DNA of 64,000 nucleotides, from contig CABYYJ010000001.1 in the NCBI GenBank assembly GCA_902523185.1, positions 62,001-126,000 of the forward strand. Direction: 5' to 3'. Position 1 is the first letter of the stretch, and every line of letters starts with the position of its first letter. Shown one piece after another: positions 1 to 8,128 of this stretch. This DNA is from an uncultured Pelagibacteraceae bacterium (lineage in GTDB: Bacteria > Pseudomonadota > Alphaproteobacteria > Pelagibacterales > Pelagibacteraceae). A model generated the notes under the pieces. That model did not search any database and had not been told where the DNA came from. It saw only the letters and a list, made by a program, of their open reading frames with translations. A program made the position numbers and the translations under genes.

Positions 1-554
1 CTAATGTTAAACTCTGATAAAATATCTCCTCTTTCATTAAGCATATCGTAAATCTGCAACTGGTAATCATTTACTCTTCTATTCTCCTCAGGAATATCTC
101 TTGGATAATTTCCCTTATGAACTTGATCAACATCATCAGAAGCTGTTAATTTTATGGGCACTATTTTACCTAGATAGTCTGGATTTTTTAAAAGTAGATC
201 TTTAACCTCTGCCTCATATTTATACGAAACCATTTGTATCAATTGACGATCCTCTTCTTCAGGAAGTCCAGGATCTAATGAGGTCATAGCTTTGTAAGCA
301 ACATCATAATAGTCTGCATTTTCTAAATCATCTTTTGATGGGCTTTCTGCATCGATTAAAAGTAATTCTTTATCATAATGAACTTCTGTTACTATCCAAG
401 TTTTTTGGAAAGCTGAGTAACCTTTTGAAAATATCTGAAACATAAAAACTGCTAAAAAGCTTAAAGCTAATCCTATAGCTATTTTGCCATACCATTGAAA
501 TCTTCTTTCAGCGTTATATCTTTTTTTTAATAAATTTTTCTTAAAACTATTCAT
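1..554 (-). CDS. pstA: Phosphate ABC transporter permease PstA (3' part outside window)
   Basis: This is the second inner-membrane permease of the high-affinity phosphate importer PstSCAB. The visible 184 residues begin with a basic cytosolic tail, then one membrane span (IAIGLALSFLAVFMFQIF, about 24-41) and a long acidic periplasmic stretch, as in the N-terminal extension of proteobacterial PstA. The core permease domain lies beyond the left edge. Its ATG overlaps the pstC stop by 8 bases, so the two are translationally coupled. The identification rests on position after pstS-pstC and on the N-terminal architecture, because the permease core is not visible. Confidence 0.85.
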   Translation of the reverse strand, partial: MNSFKKNLLKKRYNAERRFQWYGKIAIGLALSFLAVFMFQIFSKGYSAFQKTWIVTEVHYDKELLLIDAESPSKDDLENADYYDVAYKAMTSLDPGLPEEEDRQLIQMVSYKYEAEVKDLLLKNPDYLGKIVPIKLTASDDVDQVHKGNYPRDIPEENRRVNDYQLQIYDMLNERGDILSEFNI

Positions 555-1923
555 ATTTTTCCCTATATTTTTTAACAACTGAAAGAGCGATTACATTTAA
601 GAATAAAGTTACTATAAATAAAGATATTCCTAATGCAAAAGCTGATTGAGTTTTTGGATCTCCAAATTGTTGGTCTCCAATTAAAATTACTACAATTTGC
701 GCTGTAATGGTTGAAGTTGATTCAAGGGGATTCATTGTAAGATTAGCCGCTAGTCCTGAGGCCATTACAACAATCATTGTTTCTCCTACCGCTCTCGATA
801 CTGCTAAAAGTATCGAACCTACGATACCAGGTAGGGCTGCTGGAAAAATTATTTTTTTTACAGTTTCAGATTTTGTTGCGCCCATTGCGTAACTCCCATC
901 TCTTAAATTTTGAGGTACTGCCGTCATAACGTCATCGCTTAGACTTGAAATAAAAGGGATTATCATTACTCCCATAACTGCTCCTGCAGCTAAAGCGCTC
1001 TCCGCTGAAACTTCTAAACCCATAGCGTTACCAATTTCTTTAACAAAAGGACCGACGGTTAAAGCTGCAAAAAAACCATATACCACTGTTGGAATACCAG
1101 CTAAAATCTCAATAATAGGTTTCGCATATTTTCTTACGCCTCTTCCAGCATACTCAGATAGATATATCCCACTCAGCAAACCTATGGGGATGGCAACACA
1201 CATTGCAATAAAAGCAATAAAAAAAGTTCCAGCAAATAAAGGCACAGCTCCGAAAGCATCCTTCATTAATTCAGGATCTGGTTGGCCATCTCTTACAAAA
1301 GTTTTAGCAGGATACCAATGAGTTCCGAATATAAAGTCAAAGATTTTTACTGCTTGAAAAAACCTAATCGCTTCGAATAAAAGTGAAAAAACTATTCCGA
1401 TTGTAACTAAAACTGCGCCTAATGATGCAACAAATAACACCCATTTAAGAAAAATTTCTACTGGTTCTCTCATTCGATCATTTTTCTGAACAGATCTATA
1501 CGCAAAACTCAGAGAGAAAATTAAAATTGCTAAAATAATTGCTACTTTAGCGCTGTTAGCTATTCCTTTTAATTGAATGTACTTATTAGCAGACTCATCT
1601 AGAAAATTAGTAATATTTCCCGTGTAAGTTCCTGCGGCTAATGCTTTAACCTTTGTGTAAATAAGCTGAAGCTCATTTTTAGTTAAGTTCTGATCAGTGT
1701 AATCTTGTAAAATAAATGTTTTAACTATTGATGGTTCAAAAACTGACCAAAGAGCAAAAATTATTAATGCTGGTGCAGCACACCAAGCAGCTAAATAATA
1801 TCCATAAAATTTTGGTAATGCCGTAAGTCTTTGTGATGATTGAATAACTAGAGCTTTTTTTCTACCGAAATAATAACTTGTGAAAGCTAAGAGAATAATA
1901 AAAGTTACAAGTATTAAATTCAT
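547..1923 (-). CDS. pstC: Phosphate ABC transporter permease PstC
   Basis: Inner-membrane permease that partners PstA in ATP-driven phosphate uptake. At 458 residues it is longer than the E. coli protein (about 320) because of an N-terminal extension with two or three membrane spans before the permease core, a form common in alphaproteobacteria. The core shows GIPTVVYGFFAALTVGP and the cytoplasmic EAA-type loop around residues 345-385, ending in SRAVGETM, which docks on PstB. It follows pstS after a 59-base gap that contains a strong hairpin, which probably sets a high PstS to permease ratio. Family assignment is secure. Confidence 0.95.
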   Translation of the reverse strand: MNLILVTFIILLAFTSYYFGRKKALVIQSSQRLTALPKFYGYYLAAWCAAPALIIFALWSVFEPSIVKTFILQDYTDQNLTKNELQLIYTKVKALAAGTYTGNITNFLDESANKYIQLKGIANSAKVAIILAILIFSLSFAYRSVQKNDRMREPVEIFLKWVLFVASLGAVLVTIGIVFSLLFEAIRFFQAVKIFDFIFGTHWYPAKTFVRDGQPDPELMKDAFGAVPLFAGTFFIAFIAMCVAIPIGLLSGIYLSEYAGRGVRKYAKPIIEILAGIPTVVYGFFAALTVGPFVKEIGNAMGLEVSAESALAAGAVMGVMIIPFISSLSDDVMTAVPQNLRDGSYAMGATKSETVKKIIFPAALPGIVGSILLAVSRAVGETMIVVMASGLAANLTMNPLESTSTITAQIVVILIGDQQFGDPKTQSAFALGISLFIVTLFLNVIALSVVKKYREKYE

Positions 1924-1940
1924 ATTGAGCTTCCAGAGAT

Positions 1941-1967
1941 AAAAAGGGGGTAAAATACCCCCTTTTT
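1941..1967 (-). terminator. Hairpin between pstS and pstC (attenuator or mRNA-end stabiliser)
   Basis: A perfect 11-bp stem (AAAAAGGGGGT paired with ACCCCCTTTTT, 5-base loop) starts 16 bases past the pstS stop. The stem ends in a T run, so it can act as a partial Rho-independent terminator. Such hairpins often sit between a highly expressed binding-protein gene and its permease genes. The function is inferred from position. Confidence 0.75.
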
Positions 1968-1982
1968 GTTTAATTGATACTA

Positions 1983-2987
1983 CTACTTCTTAGCAGGCAT
2001 GTTAACTAACTTCGTAGCGTTAGTTCTAGATGTTTTGTATAACTTGCCATCTAGAGGTACTAGCCCGATATCAGTTAAATAACCTTTATTACCCATAGCT
2101 TTTTTACTTGTGAACTCTTTTACGAATTCATGTAAGCCAGGTACAACGCCCACGTGAGCTTTTTTCACATAGAAGAATAAAGGTCTTGCAACTGCGTAAC
2201 TGTAATCTTGAATCGAAGATAGACTTGGTTGACCACCTTCAATGCTTGCAGCTTGCAATTTATCTTTTGCAGCTAAGAAATAACTGAAACCAAAGAAACC
2301 GAACATTTCTTTGTCCGCAGCTAATTTTTGAATAATAAGTGAGTCGTTCTCACCAACTTCAATTACCGCACCATCTTCTCTTAACGCTTTATATTTAGCG
2401 CCAGCTTTTTTAGAAGCATCATCGATACCTTTTTTCATTACTAATGAATTCCAAGCATCTCTTGTTCCTGATGTTCCTGGAGGCACCATAACTTTGATAG
2501 GGTAGTTTGGTAATGATGGGTCGATATCACTCCAATTTTTATATGGATTTGGTACTAACGCACCATCTTTAGCAACTTCTTTTGCTAATGCTGCCCATAA
2601 TTGTTTTTTTGTAAAGTTTACTGGTTTAGCATCTTTAGAATAAGCTAACGTTATTCCGTCGTTACCAACTGTAATCTCTACGATTTCTTCAACACCATTT
2701 TTTTGACATAGCGCATACTCTTTAGCCTTCATAGCTCTAGATGCATTTGTTATGTCTGGGTGCTCTGTACCAACTCCAGCACAGAATAATTTAGCTCCAC
2801 CACCTGTTCCTGTTGACTCGATTACTGGTGTTTTAAATTTACCAGACGAACCAAATCTTTCAGCAACGATTGTTGCATAAGGGAATACAGTTGAAGAACC
2901 TACGATTTTAATCTGATCTCTAGCTTGAGCAGAAGTTACAACTAACATTGCAACTAATGAAGCTAAAGCGATTGATAGTTTTTTCAT
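1983..2987 (-). CDS. pstS: Periplasmic phosphate-binding protein PstS
   Basis: High-affinity phosphate-binding protein of the Pst importer, 334 residues. A Sec signal peptide (about 1-22, ending SAQA) precedes the mature protein. Phosphate-site signatures are visible: GSSTVFPYATIVAE near 30-43, STGTGGGAKLFC near 58-69, and PGTSGTRDAW near 170. The gene heads the pst operon, has an AAAGGA ribosome site 6 bases before ATG, and lies behind a PhoB-type box. PhoB control under phosphate starvation is therefore expected. In SAR11 this is usually one of the most abundant proteins when phosphate is short (family knowledge). Confidence 0.96.
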   Translation of the reverse strand: MKKLSIALASLVAMLVVTSAQARDQIKIVGSSTVFPYATIVAERFGSSGKFKTPVIESTGTGGGAKLFCAGVGTEHPDITNASRAMKAKEYALCQKNGVEEIVEITVGNDGITLAYSKDAKPVNFTKKQLWAALAKEVAKDGALVPNPYKNWSDIDPSLPNYPIKVMVPPGTSGTRDAWNSLVMKKGIDDASKKAGAKYKALREDGAVIEVGENDSLIIQKLAADKEMFGFFGFSYFLAAKDKLQAASIEGGQPSLSSIQDYSYAVARPLFFYVKKAHVGVVPGLHEFVKEFTSKKAMGNKGYLTDIGLVPLDGKLYKTSRTNATKLVNMPAKK

Positions 2988-3055
2988 TGTTTATCCTTTC
3001 ATTTATTAATTAATTAACAAACATTGGATTCATAAAATTAAGAGGATTCTTAATT

Positions 3056-3073
3056 ATTACAGATATGTTACAA
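3056..3073 (-). promoter_or_regulatory. Pho box upstream of pstS
   Basis: Read on the minus strand the site is TTGTAAC ATAT CTGTAAT. This is the 7-4-7 direct-repeat layout of a PhoB box (consensus CTGTCAT-N4-CTGTCAT). It lies 68 bases before the pstS ATG. TAATTT about 15 bases past the box is a possible -10. An inverted repeat (TTAAGA/TCTTAA) sits just downstream of the box. Confidence 0.75.
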
Positions 3074-3094
3074 ATTTATTAAAATGATAACTTT

Positions 3095-3706
3095 TTAGTT
3101 GAACTTTCTAGTTATCTCGATTTGTTGATAATCAGAAGCTAAAGACCCTCCGCAACTAAAAGGTCTTACTTTATTTTTAACTGCGTAGGATTGAGTTGGC
3201 TTTAATGTAACTTCTAGTTGTACAAAGTTAACTAACTTTTGAGTAAATCCTTTATCATATCTCCAAGCATTCCATTGTGTGGGAGCGGTAAATACTTCGG
3301 TTAAATAAGATGCAGCTTGTGAGTGAATCATATTGCTCTCGTTTTGTCCTTTTAAAAGATTATTTTTAACTTTTTCAAAAATTTTTCTACATTTGATTGA
3401 GTCCGCCATGTACGAGTTCGCATTTAAATGAGTACTCATCGGTGCTGACACAATTAATTGAATTCCATCGTATCGTCTTGAAAATAAAGCTTCAGTATAA
3501 ATTGTAGATACATTTTTACTATCTATTTCAAAGACTAAATCGTTTTTAGCTTGCTTAAGATCGTTTTTCAGTCTTAGAAGCCCAAGATCAAAAACTGTAA
3601 GAGGTTGAGAACGTAAAGTTTTCTCTATTAAATTTACATCTGCTTTAACAGTTGTAAAAATTAAAGTTAATAAAACCAGACTTATATAATTCATTAATCT
3701 AGTCAT
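3095..3706 (-). CDS. Exported protein of unknown function in the Pho island
   Basis: I do not recognise the family. The 203-residue product begins with a probable signal peptide (about 1-22, ending VKA), so it is likely periplasmic. The mature part has only two cysteines (in IKCRKIF and FSCGGS), which could form a disulphide, and no membrane span. It lies between phoR and pstS in the same direction, 63 bases after phoR, with the pstS promoter in the gap that follows it. The setting suggests a role in phosphate acquisition or sensing, but nothing in the sequence proves that. Confidence 0.75.
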   Translation of the reverse strand: MTRLMNYISLVLLTLIFTTVKADVNLIEKTLRSQPLTVFDLGLLRLKNDLKQAKNDLVFEIDSKNVSTIYTEALFSRRYDGIQLIVSAPMSTHLNANSYMADSIKCRKIFEKVKNNLLKGQNESNMIHSQAASYLTEVFTAPTQWNAWRYDKGFTQKLVNFVQLEVTLKPTQSYAVKNKVRPFSCGGSLASDYQQIEITRKFN

Positions 3707-3769
3707 ACTAAAACTTTAACTATTTTGCCGTCTATCTCAAGACAAAATTTAATAAAACTGTAATATTTG

Positions 3770-4957
3770 CTAAAATTTTGAAAAATGGACCTTTATTTCG
3801 GTGCCACTTTGAGCTTCACTTTTTATTTCTAGTTCTCCTCTATGCTGATTAACAATGTGCTTCACGATCGCCATTCCAAGTCCAGTGCCACCAACTTTTT
3901 TGCTTTTAGCAGCATCAACTCTAAAAAATCTTTCAGTAATTCTCGGAAGTTGTTCAGTTGGAATTCCAATACCATTATCTTTAATGGACACGGTATAAGA
4001 GTCTCCTATAACTTTTCCGTTACCTTGCCCACAATTAATTTCAATCTTTTTATTTTTTTCTGAATATTTTATACTGTTATCAATAATATTTGAAAAAACT
4101 TCTATTAATTTTTCATGATCGCCTTTAATAAAGAAATCATCTTTTATATTATTTTTAAATTCAAAAGATTTTAAATTTTTTTGATGGATATCTTCAACGT
4201 TACTTAAAACTTCTTTTAAATTTACTTTATCTTGAGGCTGTATATGTTCCTCTAACTCAATTCTACTTAATGAAAGTAAATCTTTAATTAAGCTTTCCAT
4301 CCTATCAGCTTGCTCAAGCATTATCGGTATAAATTTTTTTTGTGCTTCTAAATCATCTTTCGCATGTCCGCTTATAGTTTCTAAAAATCCTTTAATAGAA
4401 ACTAAAGGCGTTTTAAGTTCATGGCTGACATTAGCTACAAAATCAGATTTAAACCTTTGCGCTTTTATAATATCAGTTAAATCTTTTAGAAATAAAACAA
4501 CCGAATCAGGATCATCGACATATGAGGTCGGTCCAGAGAATAGATGAACTTTAAAGAACTGAAATGAGGGAGAGGATAATTCTAAATCCATAGTAATTGT
4601 CTCTTTTTTTAAAAGTACTAAATCAATATTTTGGAGTAAATCAGGAACTCTCAATAAAGTAGCCACGTGCTTATTTAAATTATTTTCTCCAAATTTTTTT
4701 TTTGCACTATTATTAAAAAATTTGATATTTTTAAATTTATCTACAATTAAAATTAGATCATCGATTTGATTAATAATCTTTACTTGCTCATTAGTTTTTT
4801 CATTGGTGATGTCTTCTATCCCCTCTTCATTATTACTTGGTTTGTTCTCTCTCTTAACATCGGATCTTGCCTCCATGCCTGCTACAATGGATTTTCTGGA
4901 TACTGCAATTACTACGATCACAATTATCCCAGCAAGAGAATAAAATAATAATTCCAT
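3770..4957 (-). CDS. phoR: Phosphate-regulon sensor histidine kinase PhoR
   Basis: Membrane sensor kinase expected to phosphorylate PhoB when phosphate is low. Domain order in 395 residues: one N-terminal membrane span (2-20), a PAS-like region (about 60-150), the dimerisation/phospho-acceptor helix with His179 in NVSHELKTPL, then the HATPase: N-box NIIDNSIKYSE (290-300), G1 DNGIGI (327-332), G2 GGTGLG (356-361). The single span without a periplasmic sensor domain is typical of PhoR, which senses Pst/PhoU activity. No phoB lies beside it; it is expected beyond pstA outside the window. Position next to pst supports PhoR over a generic kinase. Confidence 0.9.
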   Translation of the reverse strand: MELLFYSLAGIIVIVVIAVSRKSIVAGMEARSDVKRENKPSNNEEGIEDITNEKTNEQVKIINQIDDLILIVDKFKNIKFFNNSAKKKFGENNLNKHVATLLRVPDLLQNIDLVLLKKETITMDLELSSPSFQFFKVHLFSGPTSYVDDPDSVVLFLKDLTDIIKAQRFKSDFVANVSHELKTPLVSIKGFLETISGHAKDDLEAQKKFIPIMLEQADRMESLIKDLLSLSRIELEEHIQPQDKVNLKEVLSNVEDIHQKNLKSFEFKNNIKDDFFIKGDHEKLIEVFSNIIDNSIKYSEKNKKIEINCGQGNGKVIGDSYTVSIKDNGIGIPTEQLPRITERFFRVDAAKSKKVGGTGLGMAIVKHIVNQHRGELEIKSEAQSGTEIKVHFSKF

Positions 4958-4963
4958 GATTTG

Positions 4964-4969
4964 ATTATA
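4964..4969 (-). promoter_or_regulatory. -10 element TATAAT, six bases before phoR ATG
   Basis: A perfect TATAAT on the minus strand is followed by CAAATC and then the phoR ATG. Transcription would begin at or within a base or two of the start codon, predicting a leaderless phoR mRNA. No clear -35 is visible. This would give phoR basal expression independent of the plcP promoter. Confidence 0.5.
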
Positions 4970-4999
4970 CTTTAAAGATATAGACTAAAGAAATATTTT

Positions 5000-6007
5000 T
5001 TAGCGGTTTGATACCGCACTATTTAAAAAGATTTTTGCGCAATTTTCCCAGGTATATTTTTTTGCATGCTCAATGCAAGCGCTTCTATCTGACTTAAGAG
5101 CTTCAAGTGCTGCTTTTTTAAGATCGTTGTTTAACGAGCCAATGTTTGTTCCGTTAAAAATATCTTTTGGTCCTGCTACTGGGTAAGCAGCTACTGGCAA
5201 TCCACATTTTAAAGCTTCTATAATTACAATTCCAAAAGTATCTGTTTTGCTCGGGAAAACAAAAACATCAGAAGAAGCAAAGTAACTTGCAAGCTCACCA
5301 TTTGTTCTCTCTCCTTTAAATATCGCTTCAGGGTATTCTTTTTTAAGTTTATCTAAATCAGGTCCTTTACCAACAACTAGTTTCGTGCCTTCTAACTCTA
5401 AATCCAGAAATGCTCTTATATTCTTCTCAATAGATACCCTTCCCACATAAAGATAAATTGGTCTTTTATACTCTAAATTAATCTTTTTAGGCTTTTGAAA
5501 TGCCCCGTGGTTTGCCCCTCTAGTCCAAACAACCATCTTATCCTTATCAAAACCAATATCTTGAAGTTCATCTTTCATTGACTGAGTTGTTACTAAAATT
5601 TTTTCAGCCTTTGAGTGAAATCCTTTAAGGAACTTTTGAGCAAGCTTAATTGGCAAATAAGGATAGTATAGCTTCAAATATTTATCAAATTGAGTATGGT
5701 AAGACGTAGTAAACTTAAGCTTATTTTTTACACAATATCTTTTTGCAAATATTCCTATCGGGCCTTCTGTAGCTATGTGAATTATATCAGCATCGGCTTT
5801 AGAAATTAATCTACCTACTCTAGGCCAAACATTAAGAGAAAGTTTTATTTCATTATATTTTGGCATTGGCACAGTAAAAAATTGATTAGGTTCAATATAT
5901 TCAACCTGATGTCCAATTTTTTTTAATTCATCGCCAAGATTTTTTAAAGTTCTACAAACACCGTTCACTTGCGGATACCAGGCATCAGTAACGATTAAAA
6001 TTTTCAT
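5000..6007 (-). CDS. agt: GT4 glycosyltransferase Agt (glycolipid synthesis under P starvation)
   Basis: Predicted retaining GT4 enzyme that adds a sugar (glucose or glucuronate) to diacylglycerol, making phosphorus-free membrane lipids. The 335-residue protein shows an N-terminal Rossmann half (MKILIVTDAWYPQVNGVCRTL), the mid-domain YVGRVSIEKN, and the donor-site segment TDTFGIVIIEALKCG with the E-x7-E pattern near 256-272. Its ATG directly follows the plcP stop, matching the plcP-agt pair known from SAR11 and other marine bacteria, where PlcP supplies the diacylglycerol. Sugar specificity cannot be read from sequence; a general mannosyltransferase role is the alternative. Confidence 0.85.
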   Translation of the reverse strand: MKILIVTDAWYPQVNGVCRTLKNLGDELKKIGHQVEYIEPNQFFTVPMPKYNEIKLSLNVWPRVGRLISKADADIIHIATEGPIGIFAKRYCVKNKLKFTTSYHTQFDKYLKLYYPYLPIKLAQKFLKGFHSKAEKILVTTQSMKDELQDIGFDKDKMVVWTRGANHGAFQKPKKINLEYKRPIYLYVGRVSIEKNIRAFLDLELEGTKLVVGKGPDLDKLKKEYPEAIFKGERTNGELASYFASSDVFVFPSKTDTFGIVIIEALKCGLPVAAYPVAGPKDIFNGTNIGSLNNDLKKAALEALKSDRSACIEHAKKYTWENCAKIFLNSAVSNR

Positions 6008-6823
6008 TTATTTATTTACTACTTTTAAATACGGCTCGTAATCAACAACGTCACCTCTGATTTTATCCCAGTCAATAACTTCCATGCGACCATCAAAATG
6101 TTCTACCAAGAAAGTTGCACCTTCTACCCAATCACCACAATTTAAATATCTCACACCATCTAAGACTTGATCGGCAGAATGATGAATATGGCCGCAAATT
6201 ATGCCATCAACATTTTTTCTTTTAGCATAAGTTGCTAAAGTTTTTTCATAATCGCCTATATATTTTACAGCGTTCTTTACTTTGTGTTTTAAATATTTTG
6301 CTAAAGACCAATTACCCTTTTTAAATAATCTTCTAAAAAAATTGATAACAACATTAAACTCAAGTAAAAAACTATAAGCGATAGCTCCTACTTTTGATAA
6401 CCATGGAGCATATTTCATCACTCCATCCCAAGCATCACCATGAACAACAATATACTTTTTATTATCTGAACTTACATGTATGGCTCTATTTACCACTTCA
6501 ATATCGCCAAAATGTAATGGTAAAAATTTTCTGAAGACATCATCATGATTTCCCACAATATATTTTACTTTTGTTCCATGTCTTGCTTTTCTTAATGTTT
6601 TTTGAATCACATCATTATGTTCTTGAGGCCAGTAAAATTTTGTTTTTAAAGCCCAAACATCAACGATATCACCAACAAGATATAAATTCTCTGACCTTGA
6701 ATGTTTGTAAAATTCTAATAATTTGTTTGCTGCACTTTTTCTATGCCCAAGGTGCAAGTCAGAAATAAAGATGCTTTTGTAATTTAAAATCTTTCCTTTA
6801 GATTTAGTTTGAATTGTTTCCAT
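6008..6823 (-). CDS. plcP: PlcP-type metallophosphoesterase (phospholipase C for lipid remodelling)
   Basis: Calcineurin-fold phosphoesterase predicted to cut head groups off glycerophospholipids, giving diacylglycerol for Agt. Metal-site motifs in order: SDLHLGHR, GDIVDVW, GNHDD, HGDAWDG and CGHIHHSA. I start at the ATG giving METIQ (271 residues) rather than an upstream ATG (MILLILEI, 6862), because a Pho box and a TATACT -10 overlap the upstream start and would place transcription initiation between the two. The fold resembles LpxH; the operon with agt and the Pho box argue for PlcP. Confidence 0.87.
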   Translation of the reverse strand: METIQTKSKGKILNYKSIFISDLHLGHRKSAANKLLEFYKHSRSENLYLVGDIVDVWALKTKFYWPQEHNDVIQKTLRKARHGTKVKYIVGNHDDVFRKFLPLHFGDIEVVNRAIHVSSDNKKYIVVHGDAWDGVMKYAPWLSKVGAIAYSFLLEFNVVINFFRRLFKKGNWSLAKYLKHKVKNAVKYIGDYEKTLATYAKRKNVDGIICGHIHHSADQVLDGVRYLNCGDWVEGATFLVEHFDGRMEVIDWDKIRGDVVDYEPYLKVVNK

Positions 6824-6868
6824 ATTTTTTATAAAACGAATCTCTAGTATAAGTAGAATCATAAATAT

Positions 6869-6886
6869 GTTACAGAATTGTTAAAA
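6869..6886 (-). promoter_or_regulatory. Pho box between plcP and the divergent lipid kinase
   Basis: On the minus strand TTTTAAC AATT CTGTAAC repeats the 7-4-7 layout of the pstS box, with one mismatch in the first half-site relative to it. TATACT at 6846-6851, 17 bases further on, is a plausible -10 for plcP. Read on the plus strand a weaker repeat pair (ATGTTAC/TTGTTAA) ends three bases before the kinase ATG, too close to act as that gene's activator site. Confidence 0.62.
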
Positions 6887-6887
6887 T

Positions 6888-7784
6888 ATGGATAAAAAAT
6901 TGAATTTTGCCGTTATATTTAATGCTAATGCAGCAGGTGGTAGAAAACTTAAATTAATTAATAAGGTTATTTATCTTTTAGAAAAAAATCACCTTGTAGA
7001 TCTTTTTAAAACCGAAAGCGAAGATCATGCAAGAAAAGTTTTTAAAGAATTATCTAATAAAAAATTTGATCGGTTAGTATTTGCTGGCGGTGACGGGAGC
7101 GTATGTTTTGGTATTAATGAAATGTTTAAAAGTGATAATCTAAAAGACAAATTAGTAGGTTACATACCTGCTGGCACTGCAAATATTTTACAAATAGAAA
7201 CTCAAATTAAGAAAAAGGCGGAGGAGATTTACAACGTCCTCGTATCAGATAATCATAAGAAAATTTCATTAGCAAAAATAAATGATAAGTACTTTTTCTT
7301 GATGGCTGGTGTAGGTTTTGACTCTCGAATTGTTGAGTCCATAAATATTAATATTAAAAAGTATCTTGGAAAAGTAATTTTCGCTTTAAAAGGTTTTCAG
7401 CATTTTTTATTTTTAAAAAATAATAAAATGGAGGTTGAGGTAGATAATGAAAAAATTATGGCTGATTGGATTTTATGTACTAATTCAAAATACTATGCTG
7501 GTCCCCATTCTATAACAAATGATACCAATATATTTGAAAACAGGATAGTGGCTTACATATTTAAAGACCTGACTAGAATAAAATTACTTTATTATGTTTG
7601 GTTGATTTTAACCAAAGGTGACTTAACTCCTGCAAAAAGTGTAATTAAAAAAGAATTGAACAGATTAAAAATAAATGGTGTAAACAATAAAGTTCTATCA
7701 CAGGTTGATGGTGAAAATTGTGGTTACGTAAACAGTCTTGAAATCCAAAAAACAGACAGATTTATAAATTTATTAGTTCCGTAG
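6888..7784 (+). CDS. Diacylglycerol/lipid kinase family protein
   Basis: DAGK/YegS-fold lipid kinase, 298 residues. Visible motifs: FNANAAGGRK (N-terminal nucleotide loop), the diagnostic FAGGDGSVCFGINEMF near 65-80, and IPAGTANIL near 98-106. These bind ATP and metal for phosphorylation of diacylglycerol or a related lipid. It diverges from plcP-agt with a short shared promoter region. A kinase here could recycle PlcP-made diacylglycerol to phosphatidate when phosphate returns, or balance the glycolipid branch; that role is inferred. There is no Shine-Dalgarno sequence before the ATG. Confidence 0.88.
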   Translation: MDKKLNFAVIFNANAAGGRKLKLINKVIYLLEKNHLVDLFKTESEDHARKVFKELSNKKFDRLVFAGGDGSVCFGINEMFKSDNLKDKLVGYIPAGTANILQIETQIKKKAEEIYNVLVSDNHKKISLAKINDKYFFLMAGVGFDSRIVESININIKKYLGKVIFALKGFQHFLFLKNNKMEVEVDNEKIMADWILCTNSKYYAGPHSITNDTNIFENRIVAYIFKDLTRIKLLYYVWLILTKGDLTPAKSVIKKELNRLKINGVNNKVLSQVDGENCGYVNSLEIQKTDRFINLLVP

Positions 7785-7886
7785 GATTTTCTAAATTTTT
7801 TCAACTTTTAGTTTAAAAGATTTTTCTTAATTTAATTTGAAAAATTCTTTAGATTATTTTAGATTTTTCTTTTTTGGAGGAACAAT

Positions 7887-8084
7887 ATGAAAAAAAAGTT
7901 AAAAAAAAACGAAAAGAAAAAGAAAAAAATACTAAAATCAATCGATAAGCTTAAAAATAAGATAAGCACTAAACAAAAAAAACTATCAAAGATTGATCTA
8001 AAGATAGCTAGTATCGAGAAAAAAATCGCTGAAAAAAGAGCTAACAAAAATAAAGAACCTATCACAGCATCTTTAAATAATTAG
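7887..8084 (+). CDS. Small Lys-rich coiled-coil protein (65 aa)
   Basis: A 65-residue, strongly basic protein. The first half is almost a poly-Lys/Asn tract (MKKKLKKNEKKKKK), then a predicted coiled coil with regular Ile/Leu spacing, and a polar tail. The clearest sign that it is real is a near-consensus GGAGG ribosome site 6 bases before ATG, rare in this window, plus a terminator hairpin just after the stop. The reverse-strand frame over the same bases lacks such signals. It could bind nucleic acid or be a structural small protein; I do not recognise it. Confidence 0.72.
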   Translation: MKKKLKKNEKKKKKILKSIDKLKNKISTKQKKLSKIDLKIASIEKKIAEKRANKNKEPITASLNN

Positions 8085-8103
8085 TTTATAAAGAAATTAA
8101 ATG

Positions 8104-8127
8104 CCCCTGATTTAAAAATATCAGGGG
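8104..8127. terminator. Bidirectional terminator
   Basis: An 8-bp stem (CCCCTGAT/ATCAGGGG) with an 8-base A/T loop and T-rich flank lies between the small Lys-rich gene (+) and the SMR-like gene (-), both of which end here. It can serve both strands. Confidence 0.75.
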
Positions 8128-8128
8128 T

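Noticed and set aside
6008-6862. LpxH (UDP-diacylglucosamine pyrophosphatase) as identity of plcP
   Set aside because: The fold is shared, but the operon with agt, the Pho box and the adjacent lipid kinase point to PlcP.
7859-8065. Reverse-strand reading frame over the small Lys-rich gene
   Set aside because: It is an A/T-rich mirror (poly-Phe/Ser/Leu) of the plus-strand gene, which has the GGAGG ribosome site and a terminator.
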